DNA from: Halichoerus grypus | Taxonomy: Eukaryota; Chordata; Mammalia; Carnivora; Phocidae | DNA: 64,000 nt | Reading direction: 5' to 3' | Assembly (NCBI RefSeq): GCF_964656455.1 | Contig: NC_135717.1 | Span: 5,208,001 to 5,272,000, forward strand | Program-made: the position numbers and the translations under genes | In this document: one piece after another, positions 33,360 to 44,739 of the stretch | Layout of the letters: each line of letters starts with the position of its first letter | Numbering within the stretch: the first letter of the stretch is position 1 | Notes under the pieces: generated by a model | Database searches by the model: none | The model's input: the letters and a program-made list of their open reading frames with translations, nothing else | What the model was told of the DNA's origin: nothing

Positions 33360-35700
33360 TTAGCAAAACCTGTTGTGTATCACACATTGTTTTTGGTGCT
33401 GAGGGTCCAGTGTGGAGGAAGGTAGGTGAAGTCCCGGCCTGTGTGGAGTGCTAGGAATGTGGCAACAAACAAAAGAGAACCCTTGCCCTGACGAAGCTGA
33501 AACCTCTAGCTGTGGCGGGGTGTTGGCGGGGTGTGGTGGCAGGTGATCAGACAGCAAACAATCAGGAGTGGGAGATGGGCTCAGAGATGTGTGGGGGAGC
33601 CAGGTGATAAGAGATAGAGTATATGCATTTAGAGACTTTTACTCAGAGTGAGCTGGGAAAGTACTCCAGCATCTGAGAGAGGAGTGCTGTAATCTGGCTT
33701 ACTGGTAAAAGGATCACTTGGGCAGTTAACGTTGTGGAAGACCAAGGGGAAAGCGGGAAAGTTGGTCAGAAGGCTGCTGTAGTCACACAGGGAGAGATGC
33801 AGGCAGGCTTGGACCTGGATGATAGCATGGAGTGGTGAGAAGTGCGAGCCAACGTGGATTTTCAAATAAGAGCATGCAGGACCAGGGATCGATCAGAAAT
33901 GGAGTCTGGAGGAGGGGGTCAAGGATGGCTGCTCATGGCCTGATTGGTGGGAAGAATAGAACTGCTGGCAAGTGAAATGGGAAAGATTAAGGAGAAGCAG
34001 GCATGGAGGAGGAAGTCAGGAGTTTGCTTCTGGTTAGGTTAGATGGGATGGCTCTTAGGCATCCAGATGGAGATACCGAGTAGGCAGTTGGAAATATATA
34101 TCTAGAGCTCAAGGGAGAGGTTCCAGGCCAGAGATACACATTTGGGAGAGCTCTGTCTGTAGCTGGTATTCAGAGGTATGAGCCTAGACGGAATCATCAA
34201 GATTGTGAACGTCAAGAAGAGGGGGAGGCACAAGGACCGAGTCCTAAGGGTCTGCAATGAGGAGAGGTCAGTGCAGGTCAGTGACAGAAGCTGAGGTGAT
34301 CAGCCGGTGAGTAGGAACGGGTGCAGAAGAGTGGGGTGTTCTGAGAGTCAGTGAAGAAGGAGTGCCAAGAAGATGAATAGTAGTAAATGCTGCTGGCAAA
34401 CAAGATGAGGACTGGGAGAGGTAGGGCCCAGCACATAAGGGCCATGGGATTGTCATAAGAGGTCGTAGAGGGGGGGCGCCTGGGTGGCTCAGTCATTAAG
34501 CCTCTGCCTTTGGCTTAGGTCATGATCCCAGGGTCCTGGGATCGAGCCCCGCATCGGGCTCCCTGCTCTGCGGGAAGCCTGCTTCTCCCTCTCCGACTCC
34601 CCCTGCTTGTGTTCCCTCTCTCGCTGTGTCTCTCTCTGTCAAATAAATAAAATCTTAAAAAAAAAAGAAAAAGAGGTTGTAGAGGGGTCAAGTGCTCACA
34701 TGCAGTGGGCACAAGGGAGAACGTGGAGACAGCACATTTAGACAACCCTGTTGAGGAGTCTTACTGTGAAAGGGAGCAGAGAAATGGAGTACGAGCTGTT
34801 TGGGACCATCCAAGGGCCAAGGGAAGGTGGTTTTTTGTTTTGTTTTGTTTTGCTTTGCTTTGCTTTGCTTTTTATAGGATGTGCAGCTATTTTAGCTTCT
34901 CTTATATTAGAGTGGAGAAACTGATAATACAGGGGAGAGGAAAGGGGGCTTACCATAGGAGTTCTCTTGAAAAGGGAATAAAAACTGTGTGTGGGTACAG
35001 GCGCAGGGGGATTTGGTGTTAAAATGAGGAAGTTCACTTCTCGTTATTTTAGTCGTGAATAGGAGGCCAGTTGAAAGGGAGGAGTAAAAAGATGCATTGG
35101 GAGTTTGACTAGGAGAAGAAGGTATGAGAGAGTCCTCTGGGAACCCTGTCAACTAGGAAACGCAGTGGAAGGATGGGAATGCTGAGGACCCTCAAATTTG
35201 AAATGAGACCAGTCGTCGTGGTTGTGTGTTTTGTCTACTTTTGGTGTTACCATAGGCAGGTAATTGAATTTAAGCAGTGCTGGGGTTTGGCTAAGCCCAC
35301 AGGGCACTGTGAGGGGGTAAGGGGGGTGGTGATAGCACAGGATGGTGGGGTCTTAGCTTCCAGGGAGGGGAGAGGGGCCTTGCAGTAGGGGCGGGATGGT
35401 GGAACCGTGGTATCATGCATGGATCTGGAGGGCAAATGGGATGGATTAGACTCTTTAAGTGAGTGAGCTGGAAATTAAAGGACAGGTAGAGAAGGAGAAA
35501 TCAAAATTTGAAGTTTGGGACATAATCCAGTTATTAACTAGGTCTGGACCCACAGGAGATTTTGCCAAGATGGAGGCAGAGAAAAGATTATTGGAAGTCA
35601 GGTAAAAACCTGAGAGGTCAAGGTGTTGAATGATGAATTATCCTTGCAGACATTGAAGATCAAGAATGATGGCAGAGAGAGAGAGAGATAGCAAGATTAT
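33360..35700 (+). repeat. Old dispersed repeat, family not named, split by a SINE
   Basis: Landmarks in order: ACCTCTAGCTG region, TAATCTGGCTTACTGG, AAGGATCACTTGGGCAG, GAGATACCGAGTAGGCAGTTGG, GAGGTTCCAGGCCAGAGATA, then GTGAAAGGGAGCAGAGAAATGG. They recur in many mammalian genomes. 35000-35700 is less certain. (TTTTG/TTTGC)n lies at 34829-34873. Confidence 0.5.
34474..34670 (+). mobile_element. CAN SINE
   Basis: Sense, with a 17 bp target duplication carrying one mismatch (34457-34473, 34671-34687). Near-consensus arctoid copy ending CTCTCTGTCAAATAAATAAA. Confidence 0.95.
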
Positions 35701-35859
35701 TTTAACCTTTTTTGGAATTGCTATTTTATGAGTGTTAGGCTTATGATAGATGTACCGGCTGGTTATTTGAAACCAGAGTATATGACTTGGTTAATTATCA
35801 GAATTCCTTGTTCTGTTTATTGTTCTGCCTTTACGTTCTTAATAAACACATTATATTCT

Positions 35860-36095
35860 TTTTTTTTTTTTTTAGAGTTTTTTTGTTTGTTTGTTTGTTT
35901 GTTTTTTAAAGATTTTATTTATTTATTTGAGAGAGAGAGAATGAGAGACAGAGAGCATGAAAGGGAAGAGGGTCAGAGGGAGAAGCAGACCCCCAGCTGA
36001 GCAGGGAGCCCGATGTGGGACTCGATCCCGGGACTCCAGGATCATGACCTGAGCCGAAGGCAGTTGCTTAACCAACTGAGCCACCCAGGCGCCCC
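35860..36095 (-). mobile_element. CAN SINE
   Basis: Antisense, with a perfect 17 bp target duplication TAAACACATTATATTCT (35843-35859, 36096-36112). The tail contains a (GTTT)n block at 35883-35903. Confidence 0.96.
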
Positions 36096-36185
36096 TAAAC
36101 ACATTATATTCTGTTCAAGGTCTTACTCTTTATTTCCAGGGCATTAAAATTAATCTACTTGATAAAAATATTAAAAACTATTTTA

Positions 36186-36405
36186 GGGGGGCGCCTGGGT
36201 GGCTCAGTCGTTAAGCGTCTGCCTTCAGCTCAGGTCATGATGCCAGGGTCCTGGGATCGAGTCCCACATCGGGCTCCCTGCTCAGTGGGAAGCCTGCTTC
36301 TCCCTCTCCCACTCCCCCTGCGTGTGTTCCCTCTCTCACTGTGTCTCTCTGTCAAATAAATAAAATCTAAAATAAATAAATAAATAAATAAAAATTAAAT
36401 AAATA
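36186..36405 (+). mobile_element. CAN SINE
   Basis: Sense, with a perfect 13 bp target duplication AAAAACTATTTTA (36173-36185, 36406-36418). The tail is an expanded (AAAT)n run. Confidence 0.96.
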
Positions 36406-36573
36406 AAAAACTATTTTAAAAAGAAGGCTTTTAGTTTAGATCATTCTTGATTTAAATAAAAAATTTTACTTCATTATTTTCGTCTTAAATACTATGTTTT
36501 GGAATGCCTTTGTATTGTCCAGTATTTATATTTGGTGTTTCACTTGTAGTGTGCTCTTATTTTCATTCATTTT

Positions 36574-36782
36574 TTTAAAAGATTCATCTATTCGAGAGAG
36601 AGAGAGAGAGCGAGAGAGAACACGAGCGGGGGGAGGCGCAGAGGGAGAGGGAGGGAATCCCAAGCAGACTCCGTGCTGAGTGCAGAGCCCTACGCAGGGC
36701 TGGACCCCACCACTCTGAGGTCGTGACCTGGGCCGAAATCAAGAGTCAGTTGTCCAACTAGCTGAGCCATCCAGGCGCCCCA
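36574..36782 (-). mobile_element. CAN SINE
   Basis: Antisense, older variant. Target duplication TTATTTTCATTCATTTT at 36557-36573 and 36783-36799. Confidence 0.94.
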
Positions 36783-37325
36783 TTATTTTCATTCATTTTG
36801 TATTCTGTTCATTTCAGTGGCATATTTTTTCCTTGTGTTTTGACTGAGGTTTTAGTACAAGATAAAGGTCTAGAATAATTGGAATGCCATAGATTTTTAA
36901 AGTTACGATGCAACGATAGTGTATTTGTACATTGCCTGGGTGTCAGTTTACTTTCTCATATGTGAAGGAGACAAAATAACAAAACCCAATTGAAGTGTTT
37001 TGAGAAACATTTGAGTTATGTTTGAACTGAACTTACAGATTACTCTTCTGTGATGTCACTGGTAATATCCGGGAAAGTATGGTACAATTTTATAATAAAT
37101 AAAAAAGAAATACAGATACATATATGAAAGCTTCAGTATCCAGTGAACAGTTTAATACTGAAGGAAAATGGTTTCATTTTTCAAGCTTTTTCTGAGGTGG
37201 TATTTTCATAGTAGAAGGCCTGATTGTTGCTTAATTTATTTTTCCATACTCTGCTTCCTGATAATGAGACATACTTCTTTACCATTTTGATGGAAGTGAA
37301 GTAAAAAACTGTTCTTTGGTTTTAG

Positions 37326-37444
37326 GTCCTCCTTGGAGAGATTTACACGGGCACTAGTGTAGCAAGAGTAGTAGTGAAGGAGTTAAAAGCAAGTGCAAGC
37401 CCAAAGGAACAAGATACTTTTTTGAAAAATGGAGAACCTTACTA
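37326..37444 (+). CDS. LMTK2: LMTK2 exon 5: ATP-anchoring lysine, start of helix C
   Basis: The acceptor is GTTTTAG ending at 37325 and the donor is GTAAGT at 37445. It has 39 codons plus two bases, from phase 0 to phase 2. It encodes [21 protein letters not shown], then [19 protein letters not shown]. The Lys of VVVKELK (codon 37377-37379) is the conserved ATP-contacting lysine of subdomain [11 protein letters not shown] falls where the helix C glutamate is expected, but I cannot align that residue with certainty by eye. The last Tyr codon is split TA|T by intron 5. Exon 6 follows after only 182 bp. Confidence 0.96.
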
Positions 37445-37626
37445 GTAAGTAAACCTTAATATGTGTTCTGTAAACATAGTCTGTAGTCTAATGAAAATCA
37501 GGTGTTTAAAATGACTTTGCTATTTATCGTATTTCAATCATTATGAGTGTTAAAATTTGATTTACTGTTTGAACAGTTCTATTAGCGTGCTCCTTGATGA
37601 ACAACACTATGACTTTTATTTTTTAG
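37445..37626 (+). other. LMTK2: Intron 5 (182 bp)
   Basis: This is the only short intron in the window, free of repeats, with a GTAAGT donor and TTTTTTAG acceptor. All other complete introns here are 1.2-12.5 kb. Confidence 0.9.
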
Positions 37627-37714
37627 TATTCTTCAGCATCCAAATATTCTTCAGTGTGTTGGACAATGTGTAGAAGCAATTCCCTATCTTCTGGTGTTTG
37701 AGTTCTGTGACTTG
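37627..37714 (+). CDS. LMTK2: LMTK2 exon 6: N-lobe to hinge
   Basis: The acceptor is TTTTTAG ending at 37626 and the donor is GTAAGT at 37715. One base completes the split Tyr codon, then 29 codons end in phase 0. It reads [39 protein letters not shown] is the kinase subdomain IV pattern (H-x-N-I/L). [11 protein letters not shown] is strand 5 running into the hinge, with Phe at the expected gatekeeper-to-hinge position. The next exon continues the hinge with GDLKAYLR. Exons 5 and 6 together are 207 nt, so losing both keeps the frame but removes the ATP lysine. Confidence 0.96.
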
Positions 37715-37899
37715 GTAAGTTTTTAGTGGAAATTCAAGGTCGAGCATTTAAAAGGTTACATCCAAGTGTTTTTGACACGTAGAAATGCTGGATGAGGGAC
37801 TGCTTTCACTTCTGTCCCCCATTTTTAAAATTTTATGACGTACTAAGTCATTACCTTTGAAACAATGCTATTAACCGACACTTAAGTATTGTTTTATAT

Positions 37900-38085
37900 T
37901 CCATCTCTATATTAAGCTGCTTGCATGCATTACATTTAATCATATTTGTCCACACTTTATATATATATGATTAAAGTAAGGTTCACGGAGATGAAGAAAA
38001 TGTTGTTTATCAAGTATGTGGCAGAGCCAGAGTGTGGATTTAGGATCGCCCTTCCTGAGCTTGAGGTCTTTACTTCAGCTAGGCA
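37900..38085 (-). repeat. MIR
   Basis: TAAGGTTCACGGAGATGAAG, AAGTATGTGGCAGAGCCAGAG, then GAGCTTGAGGTCTTTAC in antisense MIR order. Confidence 0.6.
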
Positions 38086-38147
38086 GTTCAAAACACTTTT
38101 CCCCATTAAGGTGATCTTATAAGAGTACCCATGACCTGTCAGGTTTT

Positions 38148-38364
38148 TATTTATTTTTATTTTTTTAAAAGATTTTATTTATTTGAGAGGGAGTACGAGA
38201 GTGAGCGAGCAAGCAGAGCTGGGGTTGGTGGTAGGGCAGAGGGAGAGGGAGAAGCAGCCTCCCCGCTGCACAGGGAGCCCAACTTGGGGCTCAATCCTAG
38301 GACCCCAAGATCATGACCTGAGCCAAAGGCAGATGCTTAACCGACTGAGCCACCCAGGCTCCCC
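38148..38364 (-). mobile_element. CAN SINE
   Basis: Antisense. The flanks GACCTGTCAGGTTTT (38133-38147) and GACCTATCAGTTTTT (38365 on) form an imperfect target duplication. Confidence 0.93.
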
Positions 38365-38552
38365 GACCTATCAGTTTTTTAAAATAATGAATGTATGTGC
38401 CATTTATATTTTTAAATAATGAGATGATTTTTTTTAACCTACAATTAATAGCCTAATTTCTTGCATGATAGTATTATTTACTGAGATTTATAGTTGGAAA
38501 AACTTTTTATGCGGTTTTTATGAATAGTAACTTTTATGTGTAAATTTCCTGT

Positions 38553-38730
38553 AATCATGTTTTTATTTTTTTTATTTTATTATGTTATGTTAATCACCAT
38601 ACATTGCATTAATAGTTTTTGCTATAGTGTTCCATGATTCATTGTTTGCTTATAACACCCACTGCTCCATTCAGTACGTGCCCTCTTTAATACCCATCAC
38701 CAGGCTAACCCATCCCCCCACCCCAGTCAT
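38553..38730 (-). mobile_element. Short 5'-truncated young carnivoran L1
   Basis: TTAATCACCATACATTGCAT, GTGTTCCATGATTCATTG, CTCCATTCAGTACGTGCCC, AATACCCATCACCAGGCTAA match the young carnivoran L1 3' UTR closely. The flanks share an imperfect TCAT(TT)GTTTTTA-like duplication. Confidence 0.8.
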
Positions 38731-38984
38731 TTGTTTTTAAAAGCTAGGTTTTAATTCCCTTGCATTGTCTCAGTTTTCAGAATATTAAAACATTAAGACT
38801 ATCCACAGAAAAGTGGGAGTACATCAGGATAAGTCCCCAGTTAGTTCAGACAATATTTTCAGCTGGTAAAATGGAAAGAGAGCAGTAACCATTGTGGATT
38901 TTTGTTTTAATTCCTAAATGTGATTCGAATATTATGCTCATTGGTAGAGGTAGTTAATTCCAAAGAAAAATTAATAACCTTGCT

Positions 38985-40130
38985 ATATTAGCTTTCATTG
39001 GATTATCAGAGTAACCCTCAAATCTCAGTGACTGATGAGAGCAAAGTGGTTCTCACTCATCTTATGCATTAGCTCTGGGGCAGCTGCAGCTCTCTCCCAG
39101 GCTAGATTCATCTTCACCCTAGGATCAACGTATTTTTTAATATCTGTAGGTGCTGTGGGGGGTGGGGGGATATATATTCTGGTATTCTATACAAATGTAC
39201 CTGTATGGCTCCTTTTGGGTCAAATTTATGAGGTTGTTTAAATCTCCTCTATGCTTCTGATTTGGGAGGGCATTGATGGAGGAGTCTGAGTGTTTTCTAT
39301 CCATTTTTGAGAGGCATATTATAATCTGCTCTGATTATGGATTTTCCTTATAATTCTAGTTGTATTTCCTTTGAGTGTTGAGTCAGGGATACACATTTAG
39401 AATTGATATATAACATCTTGTAATTTTAAGCTCTCGTAATTATGAAGGGGCTCTTTTTAAGCGTTACAAGGATTAAGTCTGTTTTTACTGATATTAGTAT
39501 AGTTATCCCAGCTTTCTTTTGGTTAGAATTTGCCTGGTTATCTCTCTCAGTCCTTTTCTCTGGTTTATATCACCTGTAAATAGTTTATTGTTAAAATTTT
39601 ATTTGTCAGTCTTGATCACTTAACATGGAACATGTACTCCATTTATGTATATTGTATCTATGAGATACTTGGAATTTTATGTACCTATTCTGTATTATTT
39701 TTCCTACCTACCTGTTTTGCTTTTTTGCTAGCCTTCTTTTAGAGTCTTGATTTTTTTAAAAGATTTTAGTTATTTATTTGAGAAAGAGAGTGCAAGAGAG
39801 AGAGAGAGGAAGAGAGAGCACAAGCAGGGGGAGTGGGAGAGGGAGAAGCAGGCTCCCCGCTGAGCAGGGAGCCTGATGTGGGGCTCGATCCCAGGACCCT
39901 GAGATCATGACCTGAACCAAAGGCAGACGTTTAACCGACTGAACCACCCAGGCGCCCCTACTAGTTTGGATTTTTGATACCGTTCTTAGTTTTTTGTATG
40001 ACTACACTGGAAGTTATAACGTGCATATGTAATTTGACTAAGTCTGAAATTAATATTTTAACCCTCCTCCAAGGAAGCTGGGACCTCAGAGAGCTCTGTC
40101 TCAATGTAAGGAAAACTGGAATTAAACCTA
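38985..40130 (-). mobile_element. Old L1 fragment, split by a SINE
   Basis: TTGAGAGGCATATTATAATC, CCCAGCTTTCTTTTGGTTAG, TTTGCCTGGTTATCTCTC, ACTACACTGGAAGTTATAACG: antisense L1 landmarks. Confidence 0.6.
39751..39958 (-). mobile_element. CAN SINE
   Basis: Antisense, full length: GGCTCCCCGCTGAGCAGGG, GAACCACCCAGGCGCCCC. Confidence 0.93.
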
Positions 40131-41086
40131 CTTTTCCTGGCCATCTCCGCATTTTCTCCCATCGTCGAGGGTGCTTATTTGTTGAGCAGCTGCTGTGGAA
40201 AGACAGCAGGCTGCACGCCGTGGAAACAGAGAGAAAGTAAGGTCGTTGTCCTCTAGAGCTCCTCCGTAGAGGGAGCACACATGTGATAATTGTTATTTAG
40301 CCTGGTAAATTATTGAATGGAGGCGTGAGAACTAAGAGGAAGGAATTCTCAGTGATGTTTCTGATCATTTTATTGCATGTATATTTTGGATTATCTCAGT
40401 ATTATCAGTTACATAATATTTATGATCCTCGGTTATTACAATATGAGAACTGCTTATTTTAATGGTCTCAGGGTGACCAGTGTGGTGGGTGATTCCTATG
40501 CTGCCAGCACTTGAGGAAAAAACGTAAAGATGCATCTTTTTGTGATGAGACAAGTCTGCTGTCAGTTCTCGTTTTCTGAGACACTTTATGGTGGCTTTTC
40601 TGGGTCCTTAAGCTCTTGATATTTTTTATAAGTAAGAGTCACCACAGTCTTCATGAGTGAACACGACAGAAATGCGGCAGGAAGCGTATCTACTTGAAAT
40701 ATCACATTTCTGGGTTAATCAAGGTGGTTTATTAAACTGTCTCATACATACTGGTATTTCCTATTCTTCACCTTCCGTGTCCGTTCCTGGAAGTTTTATT
40801 AGACGTTGTTGTTGTTGTTCCTGGAATGGGAAAGGCCTCTGGATGCTCAGCTTGATGTTTTCTTCTGAATGGTTCAGGCGATGGGTTAGTTTTAGTGCTA
40901 TTTTAATTTATTTTTTCACAAAGTTACCTATTCTTTTTGGGAGTAGGAGTTTAACCCACTTTATGAAGAAACTCTTAAAACATTACAAAATACACAAACA
41001 ACGCCTTTACAATGATCATAGATAACCCATAATTAATAAGATTCTTGAGTATTCTTTTTATCTTTGTTACTATACATTGTTTTTAT

Positions 41087-41277
41087 TTTTTTTTATTTTT
41101 TTTTTTAAATATTTTTTATTTATTTATTCATGAGAGACAGAGAGAGAGACAGAGGCAGAGGGAGAAGCAGGCTCCCCGCAGAGCAGGGAGCCCGAATCGG
41201 GACTCGATCCCAGGACCCTGGGATCATGACCTGAGCCGAAGGCAGACGCTTAACCGACTGAGCCACCCAGGCGTCCC
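41087..41277 (-). mobile_element. CAN SINE, canid-like variant
   Basis: Antisense, with perfect 16 bp target duplication TATACATTGTTTTTAT (41071-41086, 41278-41293). The tail-proximal TTTATTTATTCATGAGAGAC is closer to the dog-type subfamily than to the other copies here. Confidence 0.94.
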
Positions 41278-41293
41278 TATACATTGTTTTTAT

Positions 41294-41441
41294 ATAGAGC
41301 AGGGGGGAGGAGCAGAGGGAGAGGGACAAGCAGACTCCCCGCTGAGCAGGGAGCCTGATGCGGACCTTGATTCCAGAACCCTGAGATCATGACCTGAGCT
41401 GAAGGCTAGACTCTTAGCCAACTGAGCCACCCATGTGCCCC
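41294..41441 (-). mobile_element. CAN SINE lacking its tail
   Basis: Antisense copy from AGAGCAGGGGGGAGGAGCAG to GAGCCACCCATGTGCCCC. The T-rich tail is missing and the previous SINE lies directly beside it. Confidence 0.88.
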
Positions 41442-41800
41442 TGTTAACATTCTTCTCATAAAAATTTTTCCCCAGTACTTTTAGATCTCCCATTTCAATG
41501 CATATTCTCCAAATACTTAGACTGAGTATTCAGAGAATATTAACTTGCTAAAGTTGTACTGGCTTTCGTTTTTGGGGTGAAGATTATGTATACAGCTCTC
41601 CAGAATTAACAGTTACGACTTCTTGAAACATATTTTATGTGAACCTCCTAAGTCATAATGGGGAGTGTCCACTCCTGAAGGCTAGACGTGTGGAAAGAGC
41701 CTTCACCCCCACCAGCAGCTTTCATTAGCAGTCAGAGTTAATAGCTATTTGTAATTTAAGTGCACTGCCCAGTGGTACATTGATCAACAGTAAAACTTTA

Positions 41801-41995
41801 TTTTTTTTTTTAAAGATTTTATTTATTTGACAGAGAGAGACACAGCAAGAGAGGGAACATAAGCAGGGGGCATGTGAGAGGGAGAAGCAGGCTTCCCGCG
41901 GAGCAGGGAGCCCAACGAAGGGCTTGATCCCAGGACCCTGGGATCATGACCTGAGCCGAAGGCAGATGCTTAACAACTGAGCCACCCAGGCGCCC
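41801..41995 (-). mobile_element. CAN SINE
   Basis: Antisense, with target duplication (C)AACAGTAAAACTTTA at 41785-41800 and 41996-42011. Confidence 0.95.
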
Positions 41996-42011
41996 CAACA
42001 GTAAAACTTTA

Positions 42012-42600
42012 AAAACAATAATTGTTTCTCAAAAAATTAAAATTACCATCTGACCCAACGATTTCACTTCTAAGTACATGTTATCCAAAATCACTGAAAG
42101 CACTTCAAAAGAGATATGTACACACCCGTGTTCATAGCAGCATAATTCACAATAGCCTAGAGGTAGAAGCAATCAAGTGTCCCATCAGTGGATGAATAAA
42201 TAAATAAAATAGAGTCTGTCCATACAATGGAGTATTACTGAGCCTTGAACAGGAAGGACATTCTGGCACCTGCTTCAACATGGATTAACTTTGAGGGCAT
42301 TATGCTCAGTGAGATAAGCCAAACCGCAAAAAGACAAATACTGCATGATTCCAACTACGTGAGGAACCTAAAGTAGACTCACAGAGACAGCGAGTGGGAT
42401 CATGAGTGCCAGGGACTGGGTAGGGAGGGATGGGGAGTTGGGTATGTAACGGGGACAGGGTCTCCATTTGGGAAGATGAAAAGAGTCTGGAGACAGATGG
42501 TGGGGACGGCTGCACAACAGTGTGAAGGTGCTTAACGCCCCTGAACTGGACACTTACAAATGGCTAAGATGGTAATGCTCTGTTTACCACGCACACACAA
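42012..42600 (+). mobile_element. L1 3' part (ORF2 end and 3' UTR), decayed
   Basis: ACCATCTGACCCAACGATTTC, CATAATTCACAATAGCCTAG, ATACAATGGAGTATTACTGAG, ATGCTCAGTGAGATAAGCCA, and CTGAACTGGACACTTACAAATG in sense order. Stops break the frame. Confidence 0.8.
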
Positions 42601-43719
42601 GTCAGTGATTACCTACTGTTAGTGAAGGCGCTGTCCCTCGTGTTACCTATACCAGCAGGATGCCCCTGTGCCCTTGGGGAATCTGGCAGTCAGTGCTTGG
42701 AGTGCCCAGTCTCCCACCCAAGGAGAGCCTGTTGACCCAGGGAACTCTCCACCTTGCGCAGCAGCAAGGGCTCACGTTTGTGCCGTTGGACAGTTCTGTG
42801 CTCGTCACCTCTGGGCCTGGGAAGCTTCGGAGGGAGCAGACTCAGCAGCAGCAAGCGCTGCGGCGTCGGCGGGGTCACCAGCTCTGAAGTCCAGCTGTCT
42901 GGGCTCAGTATATGCGGTGGCCACATGGCAGGAAGCATCAGGTAGCGTCATCCCAGTGAGCCAGAGAGGGCCCCCACCTGCAGGGACGTCCCCCCGACTC
43001 ACCAAAGCCTCGCTTCGACACTGAGCCCTGCTCCCAGCCTGGACACTCCACAGCCCTCCCAGAAATAGGCCATCCGGAGCAGAGGGGCGTCATCCAAGGC
43101 AAAACGGCTCGCTGGCAAGGATCCAGGGGACTGAGGGTAATAGCTCAGGCTCGGTAATAAGCAGCTGCAGCCACAGTGAAAGGAACCACTATCTTCACAT
43201 GTTCTTAGTAGGTCAAGAGCTATTGAATGAACATTGGCCTTTTCAGTCGTCATCGGGGCCGTGATCATACTCAGTGATAACATCTTTTAAATAGAAAGGA
43301 GAGAATATTTTTGCACTTAAGTAATTCTTGCGAGATGGAATTACCAGTCTGTTGTTGAAAAGCGCTTTATCTTGGAATTTTTGTGAAAGAAAATGAAAAC
43401 TCTTCTGAGTGAGTTCGGTAGCTGGATGGGAGCCAGCAGTTTATAATGCCGATGGTGCAACGTTCACGGAAGGAGAGGTGGCTGCAGGGGGTTGTCTATA
43501 ACTTGTTGCCATGGGGGGTACACAGTGCTCTCGCGTGAATATCCAGGCAAGGAGATTGTTTTGGGGGCAAGGATCGCTCATTCAGCGGAAGTGTGCCAGG
43601 CACCTATGAAGTACAAAGGGCTGTACACAGCACCCCGGGGAGCGCAGAGGTGAGTCATCCCGCTCCTGCGTGGTGCCCTCCGGGACACGGGCAAGGCACC
43701 CGGATCCCCACGTTTCCTG

Positions 43720-43935
43720 CCTCTAGAGCCAGGCTGGCCTGCCTTCGGATGCTCATTCTGCCACTTAGGTATCGCTTTGGAAAGTTACCTGACCTCTTTA
43801 AGCCTCAGATTAGACATCTGTCAAATGGGGATAGTACCACCTACAGGTAGATGACCCTACCCTGACCATTAATAAGATGATAAATGTAAATTTTGGAGCA
43901 CATAGTAAGTGCTTAGGACATGGTAGTTATTTTTA
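43720..43935 (+). repeat. MIR
   Basis: CATTCTGCCACTTAGGTATC, AAAGTTACCTGACCTCTTTAAGC, CATCTGTCAAATGGGGATAG, then CACATAGTAAGTGC. Confidence 0.8.
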
Positions 43936-44013
43936 TTCATTTTTGGTTATATTAATTGATCACAATTAATGATTAAAGGTTTGAATAATATGTATAGAAG
44001 TATAAGCAGTTCT

Positions 44014-44118
44014 GGGCACCTGGTGGCTCAGTCTGTAGAGCATGTGACTCCTGATCTCAGGGTCATGAGTTCAAGCCCCACATTGAGCATAGAGCTTATT
44101 TTTTTAAAAAAAAGTATT
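44014..44118 (+). mobile_element. Short tRNA-Lys-derived SINE without CT-rich part
   Basis: GGGCACCTGGTGGCTCAG, then TCTGTAGAGCATGTGACTC, then GAGTTCAAGCCCCACATTG, then an A-tail. The A and B boxes of the parent tRNA are still visible. Target duplication GCAGTTCT at 44006-44013 and 44119-44126. Confidence 0.88.
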
Positions 44119-44739
44119 GCAGTTCTAACTAGGATCATTGCAGAAGGCTTTGCTTTGGAGAAGGTGTTTGCTTGGAGTGTGCAGGAGTGGTTGGATAGAC
44201 CTGTGTTAGCCTGACTGGCCTGAGCTGGGTGGAGGAGTCCGCAGTGCCCCGCAGGGGTGTGGAGACTGGAGAAGCAGGTTGGCATCTGCTGGGAAAGATC
44301 AGTTGGAAGGGTGAAAAGCAGAGACAGACCACTCTGGAGCCCAGACTGCAGGCTGAGGTGACAGCCACGTTGTTCCATCTTAATCTTTCTGAAGAGTCAT
44401 CAGTTTCTTGGACTCTGTCACCTGACCCTGAAGCAAGAGATGGTATTTTCTTTGCAAGGGAGCGTTCTTGATGTCAGGTGCACATTACCTTTATGATAGT
44501 CAGCTGATAAAGCAGGGAGTGAGTTTCCGAGAGGAATTAGCAGTGGCCACATGGGAAGGGGAAAGCAGTCCATTTGGGATTCTCGATGTGCAGCATATTC
44601 CTCTGTGGGGTTTGCTTTATTCCGTCTCTCATCAAGAGTTGGTAACACTTGGAATCATGGGCTCTTAGAGCCAAAGGAACCTTGGCCGCTGCCCACCAAG
44701 AGGCCTAAGGAAGGGAAGGCTCTAGCTTGTCTGTGCTAG

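Larger units (their letters stand above)
32639..37325 (+). other. LMTK2: Intron 4 (4687 bp)
   Basis: 32639-33359 has no recognised repeat. An old dispersed repeat fills most of 33.36-35.7 kb, and four SINEs lie between 34.47 and 36.78 kb. 36800-37325, just upstream of exon 5, has nothing recognisable. Confidence 0.7.

Noticed and set aside
42012..42600. A coding L1 ORF2
   Set aside because: The landmarks are clear but stops and frameshifts break the frame. It is a dead copy.
42660..43300. A gene in the GC-rich stretch of intron 6
   Set aside because: Several short overlapping frames on both strands, none with recognisable protein sequence or splice-compatible borders.
44014..44118. A tRNA-Lys gene
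   Set aside because: The A- and B-box-like sequences belong to a tRNA-derived SINE with an A-tail and target duplication; the cloverleaf is not intact.
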